A program made the position numbers and the translations under genes. The notes under the pieces were generated by a model, which searched no databases, was not told the origin of the DNA, and was given only the letters and a program-made list of their open reading frames with translations. This document shows, in pieces, positions 11,831 through 23,419 of a DNA stretch of 64,000 bases (the first letter of the stretch is position 1; every line of letters starts with the position of its first letter). Origin of the DNA: Warburgia ugandensis. Lineage: Eukaryota; Streptophyta; Magnoliopsida; Canellales; Canellaceae. The stretch covers positions 54,749,880-54,813,879 of the forward strand of contig CP141132.1 in assembly GCA_035236585.1 (NCBI GenBank). The letters run 5' to 3'.

Positions 11831-12118
11831 TCCCCTCCTATCTCTCCAAATGTTTCACTGCTTTGATTGGGAATCTATAGCCTTTGTTTCATCATCTATA
11901 GGAGAAGCTAGACCTTAGTAGTCTCATGTGGCTTAGGGATGGGGAATGGTATATGGATGATTGAGTAATAGCTCTTTGTCTCTTGGATACCATTTGGATT
12001 TTAACAAGAAGATATCTAATTGGTTTTCTACCTAGGTCATCTAGTGAACCTATGATATGTTTTTCTATTGTTGACTCTTATGGTTTCTAATTTTTTGGTT
12101 GTAAATAGTCTAAACAAT
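11831..12118 (-). other. D1 5' untranslated region
   Basis: This runs between the recognisable gag start and the PBS on the minus strand. I see no coding motif or repeat in it. Confidence 0.5.
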
Positions 12119-12130
12119 GCCATGATACTA
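12119..12130 (-). promoter_or_regulatory. D1 primer binding site, tRNA-Met type
   Basis: The minus strand reads TAGTATCATGGC, close to the plant retroelement PBS TGGTATCAGAGC that is complementary to the 3' end of initiator tRNA-Met. It lies two bases from the end of the right-hand LTR (plus-strand edge at 12133), which fixes the element's strand as minus. Confidence 0.7.
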
Positions 12131-13673
12131 GCTATAATGACCCAAGTTTTCAAAAATAATTTATCATAAATTCCTTTAGAAAATGTTAGTATATGTTTTT
12201 TAAAAAACATTTAGTAAACATACTAAATTATACTTTTTAAAACCAATCTCCAAATCCCAATGTCATTCTAAAAAAATCCACATATAATCAAAATAAACAC
12301 AGGATTAAACAAGCAGTAATAGGACCCCTTGGTCACAGCCTAAACAACTAAAGCATTCTATAATTCCACACAAATAGAAATTAGTTCCTTATAACATGTT
12401 TGTCAACAACAAGTCCATGATACTGAATAACAGGACCTCATTGTACTTTATCTCCTTTGCTTCTTGCTTTCTCTTGCTAGCACAAGTTGAACTAATCTTC
12501 AGGAGTTTGACTTGAAAAGTTGGTGGGGGTGAGTTCTATCACTTAGTAGAAAATTTTTAAGCTAGTTTGCAAACCATGAAAAATCACACATTTATATTGG
12601 ATAAAACAATTTCATTCCATCAATCATTCGATATCAAATCCATGATAACAATAACTCGAATAAAGATTAAAAATTAAGAGATGTACTAAACATCTAAATA
12701 TAATGAAGCAATGACATCTAATATAGTCATATAATATCGTATAACTGGATGGTGGCATCCTATCATAGGCCTCATAGGCAAATGATCTATACCCTCGAGG
12801 ATGACCAAAATGTCTATCCATGTCTATATAAATGGATGGTCTACTATGCATGTAGAGGAATCAACTTATTGCTATGCTAGACAATGGGCACTATAAGGCC
12901 TAACCACCATCTCTCATGGAGCCACCAAATTTGCATAGAAGTAATCTTCCCATGATGTACACTTTTATAAAATAACCCTATTGTTGGGTAGGAATCCTAC
13001 ATGGAGGTCAAGGGTCAATATGAATCCTCCTAGCATAGTACCATTAGGGTCTTATAGCCCTTAGGATGACTCTCAAGAGTTGTATGAAATTTCTAAATAC
13101 AAGATGACTATCATATGTCATATAGAATCATAAGTGTCATTCACACCCTTGGTGCATGCTCAGAACTCATATCCTCATCGGGTCCAAAATTGAGCAGCTT
13201 ATTGGGTGTAAATATAAGATCTCAAGGATAGGTAAATTTCATAAGCAAAAGCACAAACCACACAACTACTCAGTTCAATAATTGAAATATTGTAAAATGC
13301 ACACATTCTTTGTAAAATTGTAGAGATTTGTAAAGCTCATTAAACATTTTCAAGTGTATTAGTAAAGGAGTGAAGTTGGCACTAGTCATATAGCACTAAA
13401 TGAATGAAATAGTTATATAATAGTAATGACTGAGGTTTTGGATTGATTGTATAGTAGTAAAAGAGTGTAGTTGAGTTTTGTAGTACTAATCACTATAGTT
13501 TTGGATTGTGTTATTAAGTAGTGGTTTCGTAGTTGATTCTATAATGAATTTGTTGGGTTTTCTAATTTATTTGTAACTAGTTCTTCACGAGAATCATGGA
13601 CTATGTATAACAGGTTTTTCACTGAAAATTTGGACTGTTGTAGTAGTTTTGTATTAGTTTTAATTGAGGTTTT

Positions 13674-16333
13674 TGATAAGTGTCTAATTTGTACTAAAAT
13701 CACCCAATTATTTAAACTTATGTTATAACTTGTAAGGATAAATTAGGTTTTTTGACCAAAACTTACAATAAATGCATTTCTCACCTAAAAGAACAAAAAT
13801 TTGATAATTTGTAGGTTCAGAGGCTAATCTGAGGTAAGTATGTGATTAATCATTTTTTTTAGCATTTACTTAAGGTTTTTCACTTTTGGTAGAAAGCGAG
13901 ATGATGAACTGACAGTCGAGATCGATCGAGATGAAAATTGAAGATCATGATAAAAAGATCAAGTCAAGGTCTAAAAGTCATTAATTCAAGTGAGAATAAG
14001 GATCAAGATCACCTTAAGGCATGAAAAATATGGAATAGGAAAAGTCAAAGATGACTAAAGTGGGCCCATGACAAGCCATGCAAAGCCTACTACCTTTGCT
14101 TGGGATTCACTCAAGCCACCAAGCCATATACAAGCCATGAAGGAAGTGACAAGCTAAAGAGCTTAACTAGCCATCAAAGCCAAGGGGTTGAGCTATCAAG
14201 TGAAGCCAAAAGAGCTCCTAAAGCTATCCATGAAGCCAAGCCCAATGAGCCCTCAAACAAGCCACAAAGCCATATGAGCCAAGCTACATGGAAAACCATG
14301 ATTGGAGGAAAATCCAAAGAAATATCCAGGGATTTTAAGGATTATTTTGAGGATATTTCAGGGAAATTCCAATTGAGTAAGGTAGAATGTGGATTTATAG
14401 GAAGAACTCGCTTCATTTTTCTTGTTTTTCCATGTTTTTCTCACTTTTTCTCCCTTTTCCCCTCACCACACAAATCCACTATGAATTTCCACCTTTTCAC
14501 TTAAAGAGTTTCAAATTTCTAAAAGTCTTTAACCAGTCCACCATCCTTAATCTACCCAATCTCATCACTCCATTTCTTTCCCCTTATCTCTCCATCTTTG
14601 CCCCCTTCTACCTCTCTTTCCTAACCACCTATCTACCTAAAACTAATCCTAACCCTTACATCCTAGCTTTAATCATCTCCACCCAAGGATCATATGCTAG
14701 AAAAGAGGAGAAGGCATTCGCCCATAAAATCCATCTAGGGCTTCCATGCGAGATTTATTCTTTGGAAGGAGGAAAGGGGGCACTTAAGAAAGTGGCACCT
14801 CCCTCTTCCTTAAGAAGTGCTCTATGATTTTTTACTGAAAGATTTTCTCCCCTTTGAAGCTCTTTATGTTTCATCCCATCAAAGCTTTCTTTTTCCAAGA
14901 TCTCCATGCCTCATGAATAGCTTGAGAATCATGTTTGTTTTTTTTTTTCATATCTTAAGGTGAGTTTCTTCCCTCTTTTACTTGCTCTTTGTTGTGCTGT
15001 GTTAAGGAAATCTTGTCTTGCCATGCTTCTTATTTTTCATAGCTTTTTGCTTATATCTTCAACCTCAATTCCTTATTCCTAAAGGTCACAATTTTTGGTT
15101 GTGACAACCAAGATAAGGTGATCTTTAGATCTAGGAAATAGGATTCCTTTGGTTCATTCTTGTTTCCTATATTCTAGATCTATTTCATTATCTATCTCTT
15201 GGTCTTTTCCTTGAAGTACACATGCTATTTTTGGTGGTGGGTCAGAATTTGGGTGTAAGTTTATTTCATTTCAATTTATTATCATGGTGCACAAAATCCT
15301 AGAATATTGTGCACCACTCTTGTATGACTCTTGCTATAAAAAAATGTTATGTTTGAGAGAAGTTGATACTGATGAGTATTTGTTTGAGTTTTTTCGTAAG
15401 TTTTTAATTCAATCCATGACTCATGCCTAGCTATACGGGCAACAAAGTTAATCTTTTATGCACCTTTGCTTCATATTTCCCATGCATATCATGCTACTAG
15501 TCTAGTTGCATGTGAATTACATTCAAGAACCATGCACACATCCCATATGTGCATGGCTTTGAATGGTGTTCTATTAGATTAGTTCATTATTCCATCTTTC
15601 TCTTAGTTTATTTTCCATTCATACTTTGCAGCATTCTTAGATTCATGCATTCTACTCTAGTTGTTACATTCCTTTTAGTCAAGTTTTACACTTAGGAACT
15701 ATAAGCATTGCACCTCACTTAATGAATTATTTTCATAATTTAATCATGAAAACTATGTTTCTTTTTATCATGTTCCTATATGCACACTTCTTGTTCTATA
15801 AACTTTGTGTTATCTTAGTTTCCATGCATTGTCTTGTGTTGGAATTCATATGCACAATTCATTAACCTTTACACACCCCTTGTTCTAGTTTTGCATATTA
15901 GTTTCTACTAGTTGCCGCATGTTATTTAGAAAGTTTCTAATTATCCACATTTAGGAAGTTAATTTGGGAAAGTGGTTGATTTATTTATTGTTTCTTTATA
16001 TTAGTGGTTAAAATCTCATAATTAGAAGTTTGATTTAGAAAGTTGTTAAATTTTATTTTTATGAAGTTTTCAATATAGGAAAGTTTGATTTTTAGAAAGT
16101 ATGTTTTAAGGAAAGTTGTTAAGTTTAGCATGTTTTAGTTTTAGCATGTTTCATGTGTTAATTTTTCGTTCTTAGTTTAAGATAAAATATGAATATCTTT
16201 GGCTAGGTTAGATAATCTAAGCAAGGACCCACTAATTACATAAACTGTTTGATTCTTCATGGGATAGACCTCCATTGCGTGAATTACCAAAGTTGATTCA
16301 TGCACTTGCGAGCTAAGACTTAAAATCACAACA
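13674..16333 (+). mobile_element. Solo LTR, family L2 (Athila/Tat-like), 2.66 kb
   Basis: It starts TGATAAGTGTCTAATTTG and ends with GCACTTGCGAGCTAAGAC...ATCACAACA, both of the form I associate with Athila/Tat LTRs. It interrupts the D1 5' LTR; flanking 5-mers GTTTT (13669-13673) and ATTTT (16334-16338) fit a TSD with one change. No PBS, PPT or interior accompanies it, so it is read as a solo LTR left by LTR-LTR recombination. The middle (14400-14650) is pyrimidine-rich. Frames at 14100-14504 (134 codons, lysine- and serine-rich) and 14387-14827 lie wholly within the LTR and I do not regard them as genes. The 3' half has repeated 'aggaaagttg/gaaagtt' motifs (15940-16120). A reverse-oriented relative lies at 19516-42516. 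Confidence 0.85.
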
Positions 16334-17165
16334 ATTTTATAGCAAGTTTTTCTTTGACAAGGTATATAATAGGTTCTGTAATGGATTGATAGCATGTTGT
16401 AGGCTTGTAGCAGTTTTCATAACTAATTTTTAGCAAGTTTTGAACAAGGTTTAAAATAAGTATTATAGCAGTACCCATTGAACTAATCAGATCGAAGTCT
16501 TGATCAAGATCTTCAATGAAAATAGTCCATTAACACAACTAAAATAGTAGTTTTGTAAAGAAAATCCAAACATCTAATGGCTGACTATCCATACTATTGC
16601 AAACATGCTTGTATTCATGAACTCATCAAGGTTTAACTAACTATTTTTCATGGTAGTGATCATGTTTCACTCTCTCATTCATCAACGTAATGAACTAGTG
16701 GAATGCTCACTGTTTCCCATGGTTCTTGCTAGACAAAATCTAATGTTCAGCATAAAAAATAGTAAGAAATGGACTAGTTTCTTACAGGAACTCTACTTTC
16801 CTCTTTTACTATCATATCTGTTATCTCAACCAAAAAGTAATGGGCATTACAAACACTATTTCACACTAGATAACTACTGTCTTAAATTGAAAAAATTGTC
16901 TATCATAGACTTGAGATCATGACATGAAACATCAAATATTTTGCACAAACTAAGTAATGAACCATGCAAAACAATGATGAAAACATAGTTTATCAGGGAC
17001 CAAAACATGTCAAAACCCAAGTAAAATAATGCCTTTTAGATTCATGACTAAAACTAAATTTAAACTTCATGCTAAAGCCATACACCAATGATCCAAAGAC
17101 AGAAGAACAAAAGCACCCATGTTTTTAGTAGAGGAATGCATTATAGAGTATGAACCACAATCTCC

Positions 17166-17182
17166 TTTTTTTTTTTTTTTTT
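17166..17182. repeat. Poly-T run (17 bp) at the microsatellite site of the D1 5' LTR
   Basis: This homopolymer occupies the position that carries (CT)28 in the other D1 LTR. Confidence 0.95.
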
Positions 17183-17371
17183 AAGGAAAATGAAAGCTAG
17201 CTTAAAGGTTCCTTATGCCCCCTACATGACATGGATATCTACTATGTCTTGAACTGAATCTTACTCCCAATGACTCCAAGTTGTGATGCTCTATTGGATG
17301 CAAATTCCTCTATTTTTACAAGTTTTTCACTCCAAAATTCATCAAGGTTGTAGTGCTTTCCCAGTTGTTAT

Positions 17372-18084
17372 AACTCCTTTGTTTCGCCCCTTCTCTTCCT
17401 CTCCTTTCCTCCCTCTATTGTTTTAAGTGTTTTCTTTCTTTCTTTAGCACTCCACCATGTCTCTTATTATGGATGTGGTGCGGAGCTGGTTTTTAGGATC
17501 TAGATGGACACCTAGGTAGCCCATCCTGATCTTTTTAATAGGATGTCCAATCACTTCCCACTCTCCTAGAGAGTTGGATGTGTTTTTCCTTCTTTGCAGG
17601 CCTTATGTACATCACATTTTCTATACTAGTTTGAATGTGATTCATCTTTAATTCACCATCCCTTACGATTGGGTTTCCTAATGTTTCATTTTCTAATATA
17701 TTACTACCTACCTTGATGCAATCATAGCCATCCATTATCTCATATAGGACAAAAAGTTCTCCTTGTATCTCAACTATTCATCATTCTTTTAGGAGTAAAC
17801 AATCTTGATCATGAATCTTACCCATCGATATGAGATGTCCACTTGATCCAATTCTCATCTATAATATTAGCCATCAACTTTTCAATGGTTAAGATTGTTC
17901 CTAGGCTGTTAGATTAGGACGTCCATTAAATAATAAGATTTTTTAAAAGAAAGATGACGCAATTTGCTATTGTATTGACATGAACTTTGGACTAAAATTT
18001 GACAAATTCACAACTTAACCATTTAAGCTAACTAGGTTTCATTGATAAACACTTGCAAGAAGGTACATTACATAGTACAAAATT
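17372..18084. other. Unassigned insert between D1 and the G0 gag tail
   Basis: About 0.7 kb separates the D1 LTR from resumed G0 gag. It begins pyrimidine-rich (17380-17450). It holds a 66-codon minus-strand open frame (17535-17735) with an 'ILENETLGNPIVRDGELK' stretch that I cannot assign with confidence, and ends in AT-rich sequence. It is probably a fragment of yet another element. No termini or TSD were found. Confidence 0.4.
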
Positions 18085-18440
18085 CTAGGACATTACACCT
18101 AAATAGTTGAGAAACAACAAAAGGAGGTCTCTAGAAAAGATGTTTGAAGCTCTTATTGAAAGAGAAACGCTTTCAATCCAGGAAGTGCCTCTAATTCTAA
18201 GTGGATGCCCAAGAATAGATATTAACAAATTCAAACTTAGAGTAATTCTAATAAGAAATTTACTTAGTAAAGTTCTAATGTGAAGGGGTATCTTAATTGT
18301 CAACGTCTTGGACACAATGCCTTCGAATGTCCAAACTATGAAGTAATTGCTTTGATAGAATAATTTGAAAGTAAAAAGGAAGAATCTCAAAATGGTTGTG
18401 GAGAAGATAGAGATTCCATTCCTATAGCTCAAGGTGAGAA
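18085..18440 (+). pseudogene. gag: Element G0: gag C-terminus with degenerate zinc knuckle
   Basis: Plus-strand reading resumes with VEKQQK... followed by a Ser/Lys-rich spacer (SNSKWMPKNRY). Next comes a nucleocapsid zinc knuckle at 18291-18335 reading Y-L-N-C-Q-R-L-G-H-N-A-F-E-C-P-N. The usual CX2CX4HX4C pattern is kept except that the first Cys is Tyr (TAT), a one-base change. Stops interrupt the region. It continues the gag fragment at 3913-4032 and leads directly to protease. Confidence 0.8.
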
Positions 18441-18499
18441 GTAGTGGTGCAAAGAAGTTTGAGTGTTGTTCATGAAGACGATGATGATTGGCCACACTA

Positions 18500-18870
18500 T
18501 GTTACTCTAACATGAGATGCACTTCACATGGTAAGATATGTGATGCTATAATCGACAGTGGTGCTTATGAGAATGTTGCTTCTATAGAACCAGGGAACCA
18601 GTCAAAGTTAAACATGGAACCTCATCCTTAACCATACAAGCTTAAATTGCTGGCCAAGGGATATCAAATAAGGTAACTCATATATGCCTAGTTTCTTTTT
18701 ATATTGAAAGTAGTTATAAGGATGAAGTATGGTGTGATGTTAATCTAATGGATTCATGTCATTTATTTTTGGGACACACATGGAAATATGACAAAAAAAA
18801 CCCAATATGATGGATTTAAAAATACTTACTCATTTGTTTTTAACAATGAGAAGCTTATTGTGACACCTTT
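18500..18870 (+). pseudogene. pr: Element G0: protease relic
   Basis: Broken plus-strand frames read MRCTSHGKICDAIIDSGAYENVAS around 18515-18580. This is the aspartic protease active-site region with D-S-G at 18554-18562. Then come PYKLKLLAKG and KDEVWCDV..MD..HLFLGH, leading into KYDKKTQYDGFKNTYSF (about 18785-18840). That follows the protease of a group of plant Ty3/gypsy elements in which the final segment reads '(L)GRPWQ(Y/F)DR...DG..NTYSF'. The segment has at least two frame changes. Confidence 0.88.
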
Positions 18871-19057
18871 AAATATTGAGATATATTATAAATCATCAGA
18901 AGTAATTCATTTAAGCATCAAACAACATTTTGATTCTTTTTTAGAAGTTAAAAATGCTACACAAGCCCTTAATGAGGCAGGGGATGAATTTGAAATCAAC
19001 ATCAAACCATCGATCGTACAACCATTGTTTAATGATTTGAAGATGCATTCCCTATGA
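18788..19057 (+). pseudogene. Element G0: open stretch across protease end and PR-RT linker
   Basis: This is an 89-codon uninterrupted stretch. It begins inside the protease C-terminal block (TKKTQYDGFKNTYSFVFNNEKLIVTPL) and runs through the poorly conserved linker. The DVFP-like RT approach (DAFPMKIPNILPPMRD..HCIDI) follows in another frame at about 19040-19130. The ATG is internal to the ancestral polyprotein, so this is a fragment of Pol and not a separate gene. Confidence 0.8.
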
Positions 19058-19515
19058 AAATTCCTAACATCTTGCCTCCTATGAGAGATAAACAACACTG
19101 CATTGACATTTTTCTTGGATCTATAATTCTTAATAAATTTGCATACTGTACGAGTCCAAAGGAGCATGATATAGTTGCAATGCCAAATAGATGAATTGAT
19201 AACCAAAGCTTTCATTCAAGAAAGAAAATTTTCTTGTGCAATACTCGCCCTTCATGCACCAAAGAAGAATGGACTATGGAGAATGTGTATCAATAGTAGG
19301 GCCATGAGCAAAATAGTGATCAACTATAGCTTTCCAATTTCCTATCTTGATGATTTGTTAGAACAACTCCACAATGCAATGACTTTTTCAAAGACTAACC
19401 ATCGTAGTGGGTACCATCAAATTCAAATGAAATTGGGTGATGAATGGAAAACAACATTTAAAAGAAGAGATGGACTGTACGAATGATTGGTTATGCCTTT
19501 TTGATTGTCTAATGG
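19058..19515 (+). pseudogene. rt: Element G0: reverse transcriptase, first half
   Basis: An uninterrupted 103-codon frame at 19175-19486 reads through the RT fingers and palm. It contains the IDELITKAFIQE segment, LHAPKKNGLWRMCINSRAMSKI, INYSFPISYLDDLLEQL, then FSKTNHRSGYHQIQMKLGDEWKTTFKRRDGLYE. These are classical Ty3/gypsy RT blocks; the Asp of the 'S-K-(I/T)-D' block is Asn here (KTN), so a catalytic-region residue is changed. After 19486 a frame break leads to VMPF.LSNG, and RT stops abruptly at about 19515 in the middle of the '(F)GLSNAPSTFM' block. The remainder starts at 42517, 23 kb away. Confidence 0.92.
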
Positions 19516-21418
19516 TGTAGCTTTAAAATTACTCTCAAGAGCATGAATCAAAGTAGTATTGAAGCAAGAAAGATAGATCCTATAACAAATCTCATAAATT
19601 TGTATGTTGGATGGATCTTATTTAAAGTGATTAACTTTAGCCAATGAAAGAGATTGAATTGGATTTGAATTTAAACTAGGAAAGTAAATAACAAAAGAAA
19701 AGAAATATGCATGAAATTAGAAACTACACCTAAAGGAAACATTCTAAAAATAAAGATCTTCAATGAAATTAGAAACTTCTCTAACTAATATGCATTCAAT
19801 AAAAGGAAACTAATGAAAAACTTGCATGAATTAAACTAAGCAACTAACTAAAGGAAACTACTAAAAAGGAAACATTCCTAATCTAACACTTTACTAAAAA
19901 AGAACTTTCTAATAATGGAACTTTTTTAAAAATCAAAAAAGAAACTTTTTAAACCTAAAATAAGATTCAAACAACTAATTAGAAACCATAAAAACATGAC
20001 TAAGCAACTAAACTAATTAAGAATTAAAGAGAATTAACCCAAGTTCCATGCACATGATCCATGGATGGTACTCATGGTTCATGGGTTCAAAGATGGCCAG
20101 ATTTAATGATACAAAAACAAACTAACTTGCAACCTAAACTATGCACTTAATAATCATCCTAAAAATCTAAATGGGTTTCTAAGGATTCAAGCAAATAAGA
20201 TGTTATGATGGCTGGAAACAAAGCATTAAGGAAATTTTTTTTCAGATTTTAAGCACTTAGAATTTCAAATCAAATCAAGCATATAAAGCAACTGAATCAA
20301 GAATTTCAATGCATGATAACTATCCTGATCTAAATTACTTTGATAAAATAAACAATCAAGAACAAGAATCCTCAAATATTTTTACTAAATCAATGCCAAA
20401 TTACACCAAAAATTGTGTGCATATAACATGTATATAAGCTGAAAATTGCACACAAAATTGAGCACAACAACTTAATCTAAACAACAATAAAAACACAATC
20501 TAATTCTCACAATATAAAAGAAAACCCAGAAAGGAATTCAAGTGAGAAGATGGATGAATGGATGAACTAACTATGGAAAATGATACTTAAAATTGAGTGC
20601 TATCAAGAGGAAAAAATGTGCATTTCTGGATGTCACTACCACAGAAGAACTAACATGAATCTTGATAGAATGAGTAAGAGAAACTAAGAAGATGATGCAA
20701 AGAAATGATGGAAAACAAGGTGAAAGGAGGAATTTGGAATTAGAGAACAAAAACACATGCAAAACAACTACGAAATCAAAGCAATGAAAATAAACTACTA
20801 ACCTAGAATTTAAGTGCAAATAACAAGAGAAATAACTAAGAAATCTAAAGGAATAACAACCTAAAAGAAAGCCAAAGTCCAGCTCCAAATATCACCAAAG
20901 ATAGAGTACTATATTTCAAGGTTTGTCACCAACCTCCACTTGAGAAAAAAAATGCAAAATTCCATCGGCTACTTTTAAATGGTTGGGTTTCCACGTTGGT
21001 GAGGACTTAGTTAAAGAATAGAAAGTGGATCTAGATCTAGGAATTCAATAAGGAACATCATGAGGAGAATGTGGTGGAGAAATTATTTGATGGTTTCTTC
21101 CATAGTTGGAAGTGGGGGAGGCATCTTTTCCTTTGGAAGGTGAGGGGAACTCCTACCATTCTAATTAGGAGAAAAAAGAAGAAAAATAGTAAGGAAATAT
21201 GAAGAAAAATCTAGCATTTTGATGTTCTTTGAATGGACTTAGATGTAGGGACTTCCTAATTAGGAAACCACTTAAGATACCAACAAAGCAAAGGGGAGGC
21301 ATTGCTGTTTAAGAAAGTGGCTCCCTCCTTAAGTCAACAACATGAAAACCCTAATGAGATGGGTGAAAATCATGGAAAATGGAAAGTGGGATTTTTCTCT
21401 TGATTGGTCCACCTATGC
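19516..21418 (-). repeat. Outer solo LTR (family L2, minus strand), left portion
   Basis: AT-rich non-coding sequence. On the minus strand it ends near 19516 (plus strand starts TGTAGC) exactly where the G0 RT is interrupted. It carries reverse-complement versions of the 'ctaatttagaaagtttc' motifs of L2-type LTRs (19700-19990). Other pieces are at 36292-36637 and 42268-42516; together they make about 2.5 kb, close to the 2.66-kb solo L2 at 13674. The D2 insertion at 21419 ends this portion. Frames such as 20571-20888 (minus) are not recognisable as protein. Confidence 0.7.
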
Positions 21419-21798
21419 TGTGACACCCCGGGTTTTTCATAAAAAAGATTCTTGTCTATTTTCAAAAGGTGGCATGCCTCTAATTTTAAAATTCAAAAAT
21501 AGCAGAAGATAGTTGTCTTTGAAATTCATTTTTCCAAAAACTCGGATGTCACCTTAACTCCCATACTACACATAATATAGTTTTTATAGAAGATAGACAT
21601 ACATTTTATGAAACAACAGGACCCATCCAGAGATTCACATGCATAGCCCCTATAATCATTATATTAAATGTACAAGCAGCATAATCCAAATAATTAACTA
21701 CATAATACAAAAACTTTAACAAAATATATACCTAAGAGCATAAGTATGGCTGTTGAACTCCTCTTGCTTGTGTATGTCTTCTCATGTCTATTTGTATA

Positions 21799-21835
21799 TG
21801 AGATATTGTAAACATAAAACATTTACAATATCTCA
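21799..21835. other. Perfect 14-bp inverted repeat (hairpin) in the D2 3' LTR
   Basis: Arms tgagatattgtaaa (21799-21812) and tttacaatatctca (21822-21835) are perfect reverse complements around a 9-base loop. The same hairpin occurs in the other D2 LTR (29982-30018) and, with one mismatch, in the nested solo LTR (33196-33233). It is followed by 'ag.aagctatgcttggta' in all three. Confidence 0.95.
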
Positions 21836-22340
21836 ATAAGCTATGCTTGGTAGGGGAGACTTAACAAAACATGTTAATTATATATGAATTAAGAATTTTA
21901 CATCATTTAAAAGATTCAATTATCTGTAAGCCATTAATACAATAGCTATTTATAATTCTTCTTCTTCATATGAATATAATAATCACATTTTAGATATTAC
22001 ACTTTACATGATATATTTGATATAAATAATCACTAGTATTCTAAATATGTATCATTATTATTTTTCATATGGTACCATACTCCAATTTTATGAACCATAC
22101 TCTGCATAATATATCTACCCATTCACTTTCCCCATACGAAAACTTTTATAAAACTACACCCTCCAAATATATACACATAGGACTATATCATATATGTTGA
22201 AATCATTAAAAGTCATACAAAGTTATGAACATAGTCCATAGGTTTTATAACTTCCATTCCCAGACTATACTGGGTCTCAAACATATACCCCTTACCATAC
22301 GGGATTTATAAAACTCCAACTGCTGCTGGTAACATCATAA

Positions 22341-22445
22341 AAGGCATCTCATCATGCCATCATTATAATAGGCATCTCATCATGCCATCATCATATAAGG
22401 CATCTCACCAAGCCATCATATACTCATGCCATCATGCTATCATAT
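22341..22445. repeat. Tandem repeat, four units of about 27-30 bp
   Basis: The unit is of the form aaggcatctcatcatgccat followed by catnata. The first two units are almost identical and the last two more diverged. The corresponding array in the other D2 LTR is at about 30521-30625 with the same unit number, so it predates the element's insertion. Confidence 0.85.
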
Positions 22446-23419
22446 ACACACCATAGTGCATCAAATACAAGGACTACTATGCCGCAGCCTAAATCCATAC
22501 ATCGCACCTAGATAACAGCATAATAATCTACTGATACCAACTATGGAAATAACAAAATTCATGTCCGCATGGGGGGGACCATGGCTGTCACAGTGGGGCC
22601 TTCCCATGACTACCCCTTCCGACATTTAACCTCTCATTGGGCATGGTATCCATCATATAATAAATTTAGGAGAGTGGGTGGCCTAACCCTACAACTCTTC
22701 TAGCATAGCATCCTCAAGCCTATACCTATCTAAATCAAAACTCTTAGGCCACCACACGTGGATGTAAAATAATTATACACAGGTGTCTTACCTGTCCATA
22801 ATATATATATATATATGAATATCTCATCATAATCATAACATTCTAACTTTTTAGGTGATCGCCCACTAAGGATGTACTGTAAAATCCTAGACTCATACAT
22901 CACATATGATGTAATGGTGCCCATGTACTATAAATGTCTTTTTATCACAATAACAGTTATGATAATTTTAAGAACAGATCATGTGTATCCTTTAATATCA
23001 TTCAGTAGGCTTCAATTATAAGCATGTCATTCATGTAGCATTTCAAATTACAAATTTTCATCATTCACAAGTAAACATTTTTCATCATCATATATCATAT
23101 GAAATGCATAATTTAAATGACATAATATCTATTATAAGAATAAGATCATGTTTAAAAACATGCATCTTACTATTAAGACATGCTTTCTTAATTATCCACC
23201 TACCTCGTGTAGCGAGTTCATCCATTTTCCCACAAGTTGAAAAATGATGCTTGCAAAGTCTCACTGATCCATATTGATCTAGTCCTTATTCTTCACCTGA
23301 ATTCACCAAATTAAGTGATCAATCAGTAATCCTAAGGGAATAATCCTTTTTAACAACTTTTATAGTATGGACCATAGAATTTGATCTTATTCCATACCTA
23401 AATTCCTCAATTGATCTCA

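Larger units (their letters stand above)
4033..17371 (-). mobile_element. D1: decayed minus-strand Ty3/gypsy (chromovirus-like) element
   Basis: Two LTR copies of about 2.6 kb bracket a minus-strand interior. The 3' LTR is on the left (4033 to about 6668). The 5' LTR is on the right (12133 to about 17371) and is split by a 2.66-kb solo LTR. Reading on the minus strand from the right come 5' LTR, PBS (12119-12130), gag (about 11280-11830), protease (about 10580-10950), RT (about 9700-10490), RNase H (about 9320-9680), integrase (8600-9303), a minisatellite-bearing 3' region and the 3' LTR. The gag-PR-RT-RH-IN order and tRNA-Met priming are those of Ty3/gypsy chromoviruses such as the Del/Tekay lineage; the lineage is my inference from protein resemblance. 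All frames carry stops. D1 sits in the gag of G0. A clear TSD could not be established, so the outer ends are approximate. Confidence 0.85.
12133..17371 (-). repeat. D1 5' LTR, interrupted by a solo LTR
   Basis: Positions 12133-13673 and 16334-17371 together align with the left LTR (4033-6668). The insertion 13674-16333 falls between blocks that are adjacent in the left copy (around 5560-5580). The right edge, near 'cccagttgttata', is approximate. Frames at 12624-12851 and 16650-16922 have no protein similarity that I can recognise. Confidence 0.8.

Noticed and set aside
14100..14827. Two overlapping frames of 134 and 146 codons
   Set aside because: Both are inside the L2 solo LTR, overlap in different frames and have no recognisable domain.
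19175..19486. An independent host gene for the 103-codon frame
   Set aside because: The sequence is plainly Ty3/gypsy RT and is continuous with protease upstream and the displaced RT half downstream.
22341..22445. CRISPR-like regular repeats
   Set aside because: Units are directly adjacent with no unique spacers, and the setting is a plant LTR; this is a minisatellite.
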